Shown in pieces: positions 21,464-33,174 of a DNA stretch of 64,000 nt (position 1 is its first letter; each line of letters begins with the position of its first letter). Location: assembly GCA_905160935.1 (NCBI GenBank), contig CAJHZI010000597.1, forward strand, positions 187,396-251,395. The letters are read 5' to 3'. The position numbers and the translations under genes are program-made. A model generated the notes under the pieces. The model did no database searches, was not told the origin of the DNA, and saw only the letters and a list, made by a program, of their open reading frames with translations. Source of the DNA: Enchytraeus crypticus (lineage: Eukaryota > Annelida > Clitellata > Enchytraeida > Enchytraeidae).

Positions 21464-21965
21464 ACTTAGTACCGCGTAGTGCTTAGTATCACCTAGTGCT
21501 TAGTATCACCTAGTGCTTAGTATCACATAGTGCTTAATATCACCTAGTGCATAGTATCACATAGTGCTTATTATCACCTAGTACTTAGTATCACATAGTG
21601 CGTAGTATCACATAGTGATTAATATCACATAGTACTTAGTATCACATAGTGCTTAATATCACCTAGTACTTACCATCACGTAGTGTTTAGTATCACCTAG
21701 TGCATAGTATTACCTAGTGCATAGTATCACATAGTGCTTAGTATCACACAGTGCTTAGTATCACGTAGTGTTTAGTATCACCTAGTGCTTAGTATCAAGT
21801 ATAGTTCTTAATATTACGTAGTGATTAGTATCATGCAGTACTTAGATCACCTAGTGCGTTACTATCACCTAGTACTTAGTTTCACCTAATGCTTAATATC
21901 AAGTATAGTACTTATTGCACTTGTGATTAGTACTGCGCAGTACTTAGTATCAAGTAGTAGTAATT
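21464..21965. repeat. 17-bp satellite, right array
   Basis: About 29 copies of TAGTATCACCTAGTGCT with CATAG and CGTAG variants. Homologous to the left array (TAGTACCACGTAGTACT) but with a different majority variant, so the two sides have homogenised separately. Confidence 0.92.
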
Positions 21966-23289
21966 ATACTGTTGTATTGTGTCGGACACGACTCTATCGT
22001 AACTGTCTTATCCAATTATCGTTTCTAAATTATAGCTTTTCATTGACGGCTGCATTTTTTAAAACAAAATTGAAGAATAAGCTAGAAGAGGAAGATTGTA
22101 ATTGAGTTCAGTGCTTATCATAGCTGGAATCAGAATCAGTGCTGATTTCTCGCCAGCACTGATAAATTCTTCGATAGATTGATGTCTTTAGTGACAAAGC
22201 CAAAGACTCAGTTTGATCTAACAGTTAAATCCTCATCCCCAACACACCACAAAGGCACCATACATTATTTTACAGGGAAGACCTTACGAAACATTTCTTG
22301 TACTATGCCGTTTATTGTAATTCAAAACACACTGAATAAAAAGATTTCTTTTGGTTTCAAACATGATAGACGCCTGAGATGCCATTTCCTTGCGTAAGTA
22401 CTGTTTTGTATTTATTTTCTTCTTACAAAAATCAGTGTAGTTCATTGCAGTAGCGAAATTTTTGAATAGCCTTCCAACACCTTGCGGCTTTTATTCAAAC
22501 CTGTTAGCACTCGATCTTCTAAGGCCCATTCACGTTGTACCGGGCTCGACGTTAACTAACTTTGTTTATTCGAAGCGTTCGTTAAGCAAAGTACGCTAAT
22601 CCCCGCCTCTAAGTTGGGTTTTTCTTTGATTTACAGACTGTAGCGTTTGTTAAAACTGTAAGATACTTGAGTTTGCATCATTTTTTACTGCTGTTACTGA
22701 AAACATGCGTTACAAATCTTTTCTGAGGCAAAGCTTTTATATAGTTCTACAACGTTACAGTGCAGTTTGTTTCTGTGGTACTTTTTGCGAAACGGCATTT
22801 TGTAATGGAGTCTCGGCGGAGAGCAAGATTGGAAAAAATAAACATAAAATAATAATGTTAGGGGGTTAAAAATAATGATAACAATAATAAATAATGCATT
22901 TCATACTCGCAGAGGTAACTATTAGAGAAATCTATATGTAGTTAATGATTTTTATTTGTACCGCAATGATGTGTGACATGCGTCGCGTGTACAGGTATCA
23001 TTAAGAAAAAACATTCAATTGCTACCCAGAGAAATCTGAGTGCAAGTGATGATAGAATGAAAAAGTTTTAATTTCATAAGTTCTTCGATACATAATGCGT
23101 GGGTTCATAGCAATGACCCAGTCCATTTAGTATTGATATATTAGGCCAATTCAATCTCAAATGAACAATTTTAGGACAATAAAGTTACATCTTTGTCGAA
23201 TTTCAACATTCTTCGAACCACTCGCCTTAAGTTTTATGTGAAAGTTAAAATTAGTTATCGTTTGATTAAACTTGCAGCTTCAGGGTATT
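21966..23289. other. unassigned stretch
   Basis: No gene called. AAGGCCCATTCACGTTGTAC near 22521 resembles ends of PIF/Harbinger-type elements but no partner terminus was found. Short frames such as 22179-22397 show no motif. Confidence 0.4.
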
Positions 23290-23485
23290 CCGATCTCAGT
23301 TTCTTCAAGCCTTCACAGATACGTTCTCCAGACTACTCGGATTATTTCTCAAAACCAGCCTACTCGAATCATTTCTCTTGAGTACTCGGGTATTTTCTAT
23401 AAATAAATCGCATAATTTACTAAGTTACTCGAAAAAGTTCTCTAAACTACTCGAATTATATCGCTAAAGTACTCGAATATTCACT
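23290..23485. repeat. irregular CTACTCGAATTATTTCTC repeat
   Basis: Seven or so loosely spaced copies of TACTCG(A/G) followed by ATT or TATTTTCT; too diverged for a fixed period. Confidence 0.5.
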
Positions 23486-23649
23486 ATGAATTCACTATGT
23501 GCCATCAGATCGACCACGACTTTCGGTTATAAGTTATTGTCCATAAAAGGCATTTAGTTACAGTTCACGTCACGACGCTGTAGCTGACAGTCGTTTGTTT
23601 TCAAACTATGTATTGAACATAACGCTAAATACAAGAACGTTTTTAAATG

Positions 23650-25307
23650 TTTAATAATAATAAAGGTTTAACGTCCGTTTCCTCATCCAGGGATGATGTC
23701 AGGGACGTCCCTAACAGCACACATCACTACAGATCAATTCACCCAGACCAATCTGCAGAAGAAATGTGCTCAGGAGTAGTAAGGTCCTAAACGAAAGCCA
23801 GTCCGGTGATCAAAAAATGGTCAAGGTAGATTGATTATGTCTATGGTGGGAAAAGGAAAGTTTTAAGCTTGCTAGAGAAAGTTGAAAGAGAAAAACAAGA
23901 GCGAAGATTAGCAGGTAAAGAGTTCCAGATTGTGGGTGCTGCGTAAGAAAATGAACGTCTGCCCAATGACGTGAGAATATTTGGAACTGAGAGAAGATTG
24001 GCATCGGTGGAGCGAAGTGCACGTGAGGGACGATAGGGACGAAGAATTTCAGATAAGTAAGAAGGCTTGCCAAATCGCAGAGTTTTGAAAGTTAATAGAA
24101 CTATTTTATATTTTATGCGTTGATTAACAGGGAGCCAGTGAAGACTGCGAAGTAGAGAAAGAGAGCGAAATTGAAGTCGAGAGGACTTACAAACAACACG
24201 TGTAAGAGAATTTTAGACGTGCTGCAAACGATTGAGAGAAGAAGTAGGAAACCCATGTAATAATGAATTACAGTAGTCGAGCTTTGAATGAACTATAGAA
24301 TTAGCAAGGATAGTGGCTGAATTTCTAGTAAGGGATGGACGTATTTGCCTAATCTGACGAATCTGAAAGAAAGAAGCGCGACAAACAGAAGACATATGGG
24401 ATTTAAAGTCAGGGTTTTCATCAAATATGACTCCAAGGTTTTTGTCGGATCGAGAAGGTGAAAGAGCAAGATTCTGAAAATTAACAGAGTTACTGGTAAT
24501 TTTACTTCTTTGCAAAGGAATGCCAAATAAAATGTATTCAGTTTTGGAGGGATTAACAGCAAAACGGTTAGCACAAAACCAGGAATAGACCTTGTCTAGA
24601 ATGGATGAGAGATGAGCCAGTTTCTGAACGGAATCATGATTAGATAAGGAAATATATAGTTGTGTGTCGTCTGCATAGAAATGAAAATTTATGGAGGACT
24701 GAGCAAGCAGGTAGCTAAGAGGAGTGATATATAAAGAGAAGAGCAATGGACCTAACACTGAACCTTGAGGAACACCTCGTAGGAGGGGTAGTTCAGAAGA
24801 GCGATTTTGACCAATAACAACTGATTATGTGCGACATGAAAGATATGATGTGAGAAGGGAAAAAGCAGAATCTGATATGCTAAAACAAGATTTAAGCCTA
24901 TTTATTAGGATTCCATGGTCATTTGTATCAAAGGCAGCAGAGAGATCTAGAAGAACCAGGGCAGAAACCTGTTTACTACTCATGGCCAAGCTAAGATCGT
25001 TATGTATACGAAGAAGAGCGGTTTCAGTAGAATGGAGTTTTCTATAGGCAGATTGATAATGAGAAAGAGAAGGGAAAGAATCAAGATGAGTGCATAAACG
25101 GGTATAAATTACCTTTTCAAGAAGTTTAGAGATTAAGCTAAGGTTGGAAATAGGACGGTAACTGGAAAGATCATCTTTTGGTAGAGAAGGCTTTTTTAGC
25201 AAAGGAGATACAACTGCTTGTTAGAAGGAGGTTGGGAAAATACCTTCTGAGAGTGAGAGGTTGATTAAGTAAGTAATAGGAGCAACTAAAACATCAATAC
25301 AGGATTT
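23650..25307 (-). mobile_element. CR1/L2-like LINE, 5' truncated
   Basis: Non-LTR reverse transcriptase on the minus strand. Reading from 25202: LLKKPSLPKDDLSSYRPISN (fingers), STETALLRIHNDL, VLLDLSAAFD (motif A), then after one in-frame TAA at 24827-24825 [15 protein letters not shown] (motif B region), [11 protein letters not shown] (motif C, YADD) and the C-terminal [12 protein letters not shown]. The frame otherwise holds from 25202 to 24213, so the copy is fairly young. The 3' UTR runs to about 23650 and ends, on the minus strand, TGAGGAAACGGACGTTAAAC plus a TTATTA tail. No endonuclease domain is present. Clade assignment is by motif reading only. Its 3' end matches the SINE-A tail. Confidence 0.88.
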
Positions 25308-26395
25308 CAGTAATCATAAATAAACATGTATATATTGATATTTCATAAATAGACATGCATATATTGATATTTACCCCTTAGAAGATGATGCTTACACCCG
25401 GCTGTAAAGCATTGTACCATTTCCTAACTTCTAACCAGAGATAAACGCGTTGAAAACGATTATTATTATTTTGTGCGTATGAAATCAACTTGCTAGGATC
25501 GACAATGCAAAAACCACATTTGTTTATCTACAAACTGCGTCCGACCTTCACTTTTACGTGTCTGTTTGCTTATTTCCTATTGACTATATCTTTCAACCAT
25601 GCCAATTAATTCGTCACACTTTTACATCGAATATCGTGTGTATGGGGAAGTGAAGAGAGGCAGGAAATGCCCACATTAGAGTGGTTGGATGAGTTGAAAC
25701 AGATCACGTGACTGGAGATATTTGCTGCTCTCAAATATCAACCACTTGATAGAGTAAGGTGGGTGAGATTCTAATGTTTACCTGACCACCAGAGGTCGTG
25801 ATTGATCTGAGTTCTCTAAACTCCATGTCCAAGTTCTGACAAATAAACACTCAGAGAATTTCAATTATAGGATTTGAGATATTGCTGTCAGGATGTGGAA
25901 CTTGATTTGATGTAAAGTGTATAAAAAACAGTCAAAATAATGGACGAGCCCATAATTTGAATGCCGCACATACCAATCGGCGGTCGGATATCTTATCAAC
26001 ATCTGGCGGTCGGATATCTTATCAACATATCTTAACTGGCTGATTATTAATGAATATGTTATATTCGTTATTAATTTAACCAGGAATTCCTTCAAATATC
26101 GCTCTCACTGGTTTTTGGCTCAACAGCAGATGTGGAATGCTCCCATACCACAGTCAGTGCACTCTGATCTTCTCATGAAAAGTTGTTAACACTGACATAA
26201 TGGTGGCATTCTTGTGTAAGGAGCAGCTAATTAACCCAGCTCAATACAGGAAGAAATGGCTCTAATCGCTAGCCGAACACTATCTCGTGTCCAGGCTTTA
26301 TAGTACTCGTAGAATAGGTAGCGGATAAACTGAATAAACTGACTATATAAAATTTGTAGCTTGCTGCCTACGTTAATTGTAAAAGTAGTAAAGTC
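25308..26395. other. unassigned stretch
   Basis: AT-rich; a 24-bp word (GGCGGTCGGATATCTTATCA plus ACAT) is tandemly duplicated at 25979-26032. No gene seen. Confidence 0.45.
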
Positions 26396-27116
26396 TAGAT
26401 GTTGACCATACTAATGGAGTGGCTATAATAACAGATAGCATCACATCAAAATGTGTTGATGGCCATTGGGCTATTTCGGACCGAATGATGTTGTTGAAAA
26501 TCAGAACGCGCCATTTCGTAACGAATATTATTCAGGTATATGCTCCCACAGCCCAATGCGAGGAAGAAGAAATCGAGCGATTTTATGAAGATTTAGAGAA
26601 AGCAAAATCTCAATGCAAAAGCCAAGAAATCTTAATTATAATGGGAGATATGAATGCCAAAGTTGGAGAAGAGCAATATGGAAATATAGTTGGAAAATAT
26701 GGCCTCGGCAAGAGGAATGAACGAGGAGAAAGATTTATTAATTGGTGCCAAAGCCACAATCAAATAATAGCTAACACGTGGTACAAATAGCACAAAAGGA
26801 GAAGATATACTTGGAAGAGTCCTGGAGAAAAAATAAGAAATCAAATTGATTACATAACTATCAACGAAAGATTTCGTAACTCAATCAGAAACTGTAACAC
26901 TTATCCAGGTTCAGACTGTGACTCAGACCATATACCAGTAATTTTCAATATACTCATGAAATTAAAAAAGGTAGAAAGAAAAGAGAGAACATTAATACAA
27001 GATTTCTCCATTGTAATAAAAGATCAAACTATTCAATATAGATATAGAAGTAGAAGTTCAAAATAGATTCCAAGTATTGATAGAAAATAATGGTCTGAAT
27101 AACATCAACAACAAAT

Positions 27117-27248
27117 GGGATAATTTCAAAAATGCATTAGTAGTAACAGTAAATTAAATCATCCCAGAAAAGAATATGCAAAGGGATAATTTCAAAAATG
27201 CATTAGTAGTAACAGTAAATTAAATCATCCCAGAAAAGAATATGCAAA
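27117..27248 (+). repeat. 66-bp tandem duplication inside the LINE
   Basis: Two adjacent copies of a 66-bp unit starting GGGATAATTTCAAAAATGCA, identical by eye. Sixty-six is a multiple of three. It lies between the endonuclease and RT segments. Confidence 0.95.
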
Positions 27249-28147
27249 GGAAAACTAAATGGATAAATCAGAACATTTTACAGTTAATGAAAGAACGACA
27301 AAAGATTAAAGATAGAGAAAGTAAGGAGTATAGAGTTCCGAACAATGCAATAAAGAAACTTTGCACACATGAAAAGGAAAAGTGGTTAAACAAAAGATGT
27401 GATGAGATTGAAGAGATGAAATTTACAAACACAAGGAAAATGTACAAAGAGATAAATGAAATAACTAATCGGAAATCTAATTGCTCACATAGTAAATGCA
27501 TCAAGGCTAAGAATGGAGATATTCTCATGACAAAGAAAGTTATACTTGATAGATGGTCAGAGTATATCGATGACCTTTTTAAAGATAATCGAATGGAGCT
27601 TCCAAAAATAACTAAAGAAATAGCAGGTCCTAAAATCTTAGAAGACGAAGTTAGATATGCCATTAGGCAAATTAAAAAGAAATAAAGCAAGCGGACCAGA
27701 TAACATAACAGCAGAAGTGATACAAGCCACGGAAGAATTTAGCGTAAAGGAGATCATGTCAGTAGTAAACGACATTTATGACACTGGCGAAATTCCTAAA
27801 GATCTATTGAGATCGATATTTATTGCATTACCGAAGAAACCTGGTGCGGTAGAATGTGAACTGCACAGAACTATAAGTCTAATGAGTGTAGTCATTAAAA
27901 TCTATTTAAGAATTTTGCTAATAAGAATGAGAAATAAAATTAGACCTGAAATAAATCCTCTGCAATATGGTTTTATGGATGATTCTGGTACAAGGAATGC
28001 TATTTTCGTTCTAAGAATTCCCTGTGAAAGAGCCATAGAATTAAATAAGGATCTATACCTTTGTTTCATTGATTATACCAAAGCTTTTGACAAAGTTAGA
28101 CAAAACGAATTGATAGACCTCCTTCATGAATTGGATATAGATGGCAA

Positions 28148-28950
28148 CAGGGGCGGATCCAGGAATTTTTTGAGGGGGGGCCCGAAATTTTTTTGAGAGT
28201 GTACATTTTTTAGCTTACGCCTTTTTCGGGACATGTGACACAACCAGACAAATTTTTGTGGGGGGAGCGGGCTCAAAATTTGTTCGCTACTACGTTCGGA
28301 TCATATAGAGTGAGTGCATCCCCGTACCTTACACCCACCCCCGCTCATACCCGTATAATTCTATGTCAGCGGAAAACCTAAAGTCCTACATTTGTTTTGG
28401 AAAAAGTAGGTTAATTTTGTCACCTCTGAAGAAATTTTGCGGATCTGGACGAATTGCAAAAGTTACCTAATTTTGGCGGTGGGGGAGGCTTAAGCCCCTC
28501 CCAGCCAAGGCTGTTTGCACCACTGCTACGGAAGAGAGTTCACATTTTTTACTTACACGCTTTTTTCCTTCAATTTGGTTATGCATTGGTTCAAATGAAA
28601 ATTGAGAGCTAGTGAAACGGTCAACATTTTTCAGGCCCCTTCCATTAAACAGGGATCCTAGTATATCATAGAAAAAATCGAGCTTTTGGAACTGCATTCC
28701 CTGTCTTACCCTCCCCCCGCCCCCCCTAACCACTGCCATTACTAACATGTTTACACATCGTAATTGCCGTAGGAACAATGAAAATGTACCCTGTCTTACC
28801 CTCCCCCCAGGCCCCCCAAACCACTGCTGTTACTTACATGTTTACACATCCAAATTGCCATAGGAACAATGCAAATATAGTTTTAAAAATTTTATTGGCG
28901 GACCTAAGAGGTGGGCCCGGGCCCCCTGGCTCCCCCTGGATCCGCCACTG
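28148..28950. mobile_element. hAT-like non-autonomous element inserted in the LINE
   Basis: Begins CAGGGGCGGATCCAGG and ends CCTGGATCCGCCACTG, inverted termini, with GATGGCAA on both sides (28140-28147, 28951-28958), an exact 8-bp duplication. At 803 bp it is the longest of three family members here. It holds a roughly 95-bp internal tandem duplication (28780s against 28690s; words CCTGTCTTACCCTCCCCCC and ATGTTTACACATC) and G/C-runs near both ends. The reading frames inside are not transposase-like. Confidence 0.95.
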
Positions 28951-29319
28951 GATGGCAAAAGACATAAGAATTGTTAGGAATTTATACTGGAATCAAGAAG
29001 CTGCAATGAGATATGAGAACGAGTATAGTAACGTTTGCAAAATTAAGAGAGGAGTAAGGCAAGGCTGTGTAATGTCACCAGATCTTTTTAACTTATATAG
29101 TGAAAATATAATGAGGAATATCAATGAAATGAAAGGATTAGTAATTGGAGGATACAATCTGAATAATATACGTTATGCTGATGACATAGTTCTTATTGCC
29201 GACTCGCGAGACAAACTTCAAGAAATGTTGGATATTGTAATATATCATAGTGAGGCTAGTGGACTATCTATAAATATGAAGAAAACAGAAAAATGCAAGG
29301 CAGTTAGCAAACTAAAAAT

Positions 29320-30719
29320 TAGAGATGGGAATCGAAACGAACCCGAACCGAACCCTAAAATCTAGAATTTTGACCGAACCGAACCGAACTCGAACCCAGA
29401 CTCTGACCGAACCCGAACCGAACCCAGACTTCGTCTAAACCGAACTGAACCAAACTCTTGTAGTTCCTTTCATCTTCACCAGCCTGACATTAAATATAGT
29501 AAGAACAATGCAAATATATATTAGTTTTTGCATTTACATGTCTTACAGTATCTAACAGCATATATTCAGGTAAGGCTGGTTCCGACACAAATTTTAAAAT
29601 GATAGCGGCACAAAGGAATGGTAGCGGGAAGCGAGACGGGCCTACAGAAGATAATGGACAGTCTGAATGATACTGCATTGAAATATGGAATGAAGATTAA
29701 CATCAAAGAGACAAAAGTGATGAGAGTATTCCATAAAAATCTGAAAATGCTTGACTCAATCTAGGTGGATTTGTTCTTGTTAAATTCAAATTCTGTTCCT
29801 TTTCTAATTTTAGTATGCTACCTTAATATTTGTGCAGCCAGATTTACAAATAATTATATATGACATTCTATATGTATTAAGACTATCTGGAGTAAATAAT
29901 TTTGCACCATAGCAATGCAATAATTTCATAACTTTTTTCGTAACTTCAAAATTGATCTGAGAGTTTCAAATTTGAAGCCCTAAGGTAAATTATGAAGCTT
30001 ATTACTGGTCAGTTGATAGCAAACGGTGTATATTATGATCATTTTTCTATAGAAGTACACGTGTTTACCAAATCATCTTTATTTGACATTTTTATGGTAC
30101 TAAAGTGCACTTTGTCTCTGAAATATTGGATAAAATTTTAGCCAAGACATTTCCACTTAATTATAAACTTATCTAATATATAGGCCTATAGTGACAAAAA
30201 AAATTAAAAATTGATGAAGCATTCTATTTGCTCGTTATAATCAAGAAGAATATTTCAGATACAATAATAAAGCTAAATATCTATATTATGAACAGTTGTT
30301 GATCAACATACAATATTTTATTAAATGTACAAGAATGTACCACTTCTCTCCTTTTTTCATTGTCATATTTTTACCCAGGTGAAAAAATGTGACACAAACC
30401 ATTTTAAATTTACCACAAACCATTTTAAATATGTTTGTCATAACCATGATTAGTAAAGTTAAACAACTGCAATATTATCCAAACCAAACCATTTCGAACT
30501 CGAATCGAACTCTTGCGAGTTGGAAAGCAAGTCGAACCCGAACCGAACCCGAACCCTTGTTAGAACCGAACCCGAACCGAACCGAACTTTCATTTTCAAC
30601 GAACCGAACCGAACCGAACTCTCAAATTGTCAACTGCTAACCGAACCCGAACCGAACTTTCATTTTCAACGAACCGAACCGAACCGGAACTCTGGAAATT
30701 CATAAAATTCCCATCTCTA
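29320..30719. mobile_element. hAT-like element with CCGAAC-rich subterminal arrays inserted in the LINE
   Basis: Perfect 13-bp inverted termini TAGAGATGGGAAT and ATTCCCATCTCTA, flanked by CTAAAAAT at 29312-29319 and 30720-30727, an exact 8-bp duplication. Inside each end are runs of CCGAACCCGAACC-type repeats (29335-29450 and 30490-30690). The 1.0-kb AT-rich centre has no transposase, so it is non-autonomous. The hAT assignment rests on duplication length and terminal structure. Confidence 0.93.
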
Positions 30720-31379
30720 CTAAAAATGCCACAGCCATGCTTAATCGATGTAAGAGGTCAAAATGTCAAACAATTCGAATCAGTCATATATTTAGGGTCA
30801 CTTATTCATCAAAATGGGAAATGTGACAAGGAAATAAACAGAAGAATAGTCATGGCTAAGGAGGCATATAACAGAATGTCAACGATTTTTAGAAGCCATA
30901 AATTATCAATTGATACCAAAGAAGACTTCTTCAATGCTATATTCAACCAATATTGTTATATGAAAGTGAAGTTTGGACAATCTCTTCTGTAATGGAATCG
31001 AAACTTGAGGCAACAGAGATGTGGTTCTATAGAAGAATGCTACGTATATCTTATAAAGACCACGTTAAAAAAATGAAGATGTTCTACAAAGAATGTCAAC
31101 TTGTCGTGACCTTTTGAACCGAATACGACGACAACAGATGAAATTTTTCGGACACATTATGCGGAACAAAATAGTTGAAAATACCGTAGTGACAGGAATA
31201 ATAGAAAGAAAAAGATGCAAGGGTCGACAACGAATGACGTTTATAAAGAGTTTTAGCAAATGGATGCAGTTAACTGAAACAGAGATGATCAGAGCAACAG
31301 TGAACAGAGACATATGGAGGAATATGACCATGACCGCTCAGGCTTGGAACAGGCACGGCACTTGAGAAGAAAAAGTAAA

Positions 31380-31663
31380 GCGGTGGGATTAGGGCACTTG
31401 GTTTAGTTGCGCGTCAATTGTCGAAGTTAAGCTGCATCGACCTCGGTTAGTACTTTGTGGGTGACCACCTGGAAGACCGAATGTTGGTAAAAGCTTATGA
31501 AGGAAAAAATCCCAGGGTGATGGAAGGTTATTCTTAAATCCGCGCCGGCTGCAATTGATGCGCCATCAAAAGGCAACGATTACTAATAACCATGGAGAGG
31601 AAGAAGGAAATGGGTCTTAAACAAGCATCTGTGCTTCCTGACCCAGTGTGCCGTTATGTTTAT
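31380..31663 (+). mobile_element. 5S rRNA-derived SINE-like repeat
   Basis: From about 31415 the sequence reads GTCGAAGTTAAGCTGCATCG, ACCTCGGTTAGTACTTTGTG, GGTGACCACCTGGAAGACCG, which follows the 3' two thirds of eukaryotic 5S rRNA (internal control region through box C and onward) with changes. It is followed by a unique body and the tail GGGTCTTAAACAAGCATCTG, TGCTTCCTGACCCAGTGTGC, whose copies recur at 4010 and 13395. It is not a functional 5S gene: the 5' end and the terminal stem do not match. It abuts the LINE 3' end. Confidence 0.75.
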
Positions 31664-32634
31664 GTTTAAAGTCTTGAATTTTTACTGAAAAAGGTAATTA
31701 AGTAATTGTTAGTGTTAGGAAAGGGCTACCATGGAAGGTTTATTCAAGCCGAATCTTTTAATCAACTCGCGAATAATACGATAGTTATATGAAGCTTGTA
31801 AGGTATTAAAAGATAATATTAATAATAATAAATAATAACCTCCGACAATTATAATAAAAGATGTTGTTTATTTAAAATGAGGTGGTTGTTTACACTCTTC
31901 ATCTTACTAAACTATGTAATATTGCATACTCACATGTAACTAGAGGTTCTTCATACAGCTTCTTATGATAATTATATTAAATAACTGTAATTGTTCGATG
32001 CAATTGTAGGCCTATGTATACTATATGGATTTCATTTTTTATTTGTGCTGTTGTTATACTAACTATGTAATTTTAATAGTTAAGTAATTAAGACTAAGTA
32101 ATTAAGTCTTCATATAGCTTCATATGTGAAATAATTGAAATTCTTTAGATGTAAATGTATTTTATATGAATTTGATATTTTTATGTAGTCATCCATGCAT
32201 ATCTGTCATTCAAATGGGACATATAATATCATTTAGTCTGAACTCCTGAAGAAGGAAGTCTTAAACCGAAGTCTCTGATCAGACGTTCATTTTGTATTTA
32301 TAGTTTCAAGATTTACTTGCGTCACTTGTAAGCTCTTCACCGGAATTCGTTAATGTGTCGGCAATTTACGTAAAATTGTTTTCTCGTCAAGCACAGGGCG
32401 TTTAATGTCTCGCATAATTGCTTCAACTGCGCATCCAGTGCAATCTGAGGCTAAATCATTCGTCCAAAAATTGAAAACAGAAAGAACTTCTTATCATCAA
32501 CGTACATGAAGCGATCTATACTCATATGTATAAAATACTTCTTATTATAAATTACAATTTTTTTGGTAAAAATCACAAGTCTGAATTTTCCTGAAAATCA
32601 GAAAATTTCTTCACAAATATGAGAGTCTCTCTAG
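31664..32634. other. AT-rich stretch without recognised features
   Basis: No gene or element recognised. Confidence 0.5.
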
Positions 32635-32637
32635 CGT

Positions 32638-32880
32638 TCTGCAAAGTGGCAGGTCCAATGTCTATGGTATTGCTCTCAATGTTTCAAGCTCAATATAGAG
32701 CACTCCATAGATTAACAAGTTAATCCATTCACAAAGGGCTCTGCTTAACCCATACGTTATGAAGCCTATAGTTTGGATAGATTGGCAAAACTATGGCTTC
32801 TGAGACAATTTCCCGTTGCCTTCCTCCGTTACGGCGCATGCAAGCGTCAAAGCTATCGTAAACGACTAGTCTAGACCATA
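32638..32880 (-). mobile_element. SINE-D copy
   Basis: Plus-strand landmarks of a minus insertion: AAGTGGCAGGTCCAATGTC, AGAGCACTCCATAGATTAAC, AAGTTAATCCATTCACAAAG, TATGGCTTCTGAGACAATTT, CCCGTTGCCTTCCTCCGTTA. Other copies at 55525, 56931, 58166 and 59480. Confidence 0.75.
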
Positions 32881-32899
32881 TATGTTATCCTAATTTTAT

Positions 32900-33160
32900 T
32901 CACTTAGTCAAATCTAAACTACTTGTTTAAGTAGAAAATATTACATTCAAAGACCCTCCTTGGAGTGGATGGATATTATTACACCGTGGAGCGGTTTGAC
33001 GCGAAAAGAGTTGTTGCAGGCAGCCAAATCAAGAACCATCAAAAACCATATCAAGAGGAAAACTCTTCATCAGCGAGTCTTATCAGCTAGATAAGAGAAC
33101 TCTGAGAGCTACACAGCAGTGGATTGAACACACGTAGCTAGACTAAAGTCCCAAGTCGTA
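32900..33160 (+). mobile_element. LINE C-terminal fragment
   Basis: A plus-strand frame without stops from about 32923 to TAA at 33092-33094 reads SLEWMDIITPWSGLTRKELL then QAAKSRTIKNHIKRKTLHQR. The W-S-G-L-(S/T)-x-x-E-L-L-x-A-A-x-x-R pattern is usual at the very end of RTE-like LINE polyproteins. It could be mistaken for a host exon. Confidence 0.5.
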
Positions 33161-33174
33161 CGTAACGTGGAAGG

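Larger units (their letters stand above)
26398..31376 (+). mobile_element. RTE-like LINE with endonuclease and RT, split by two insertions
   Basis: Plus-strand non-LTR retrotransposon. Endonuclease part (26419-26950): VYAPTAQCEEEEI, IIMGDMNAKVGEEQ, GLGKRNERGERFINW, a TAG at 26788, then YTWKSPGEKIRNQIDYIT and SDSDHIPV-like DCDSDHIPVIF. RT part: NKASGPDNITAEV, YLCFIDYTKAFDKV (motif A), an insertion, KIKRGVRQGCVMSPDLFNLY (motif B), LNNIRYADDIVLIA (motif C), a second insertion, then VIYLGSLIHQNGKCDKEINR and the C-terminal MKFFGHIMRNKIV and AWNRHGT. A few stops and shifts disable it. About 2.8 kb remain after removing the insertions at 28148-28950 and 29320-30719. Clade is inferred from motifs. 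Confidence 0.9.

Noticed and set aside
22521-22870. PIF/Harbinger-type element from a GGCCCATTCACGTTGTACCG-like end
   Set aside because: No inverted partner end and no three-base target duplication could be found.
28467-28778. 103-aa minus-strand frame inside the inserted element at 28148
   Set aside because: Lies in G/C-run, non-coding hAT-like sequence; no transposase motif.
31415-31495. Functional 5S rRNA gene
   Set aside because: Only the internal and 3' portion matches, with changes, and the tail recurs elsewhere as a repeat; it is a derived element.
32923-33094. Open segment with a TTGTTGCAG acceptor-like site, at first read as a host terminal exon
   Set aside because: The longer frame reads like the C-terminus of an RTE-like LINE (WSGLTRKELLQAAKSR), and a LINE RT fragment follows directly.
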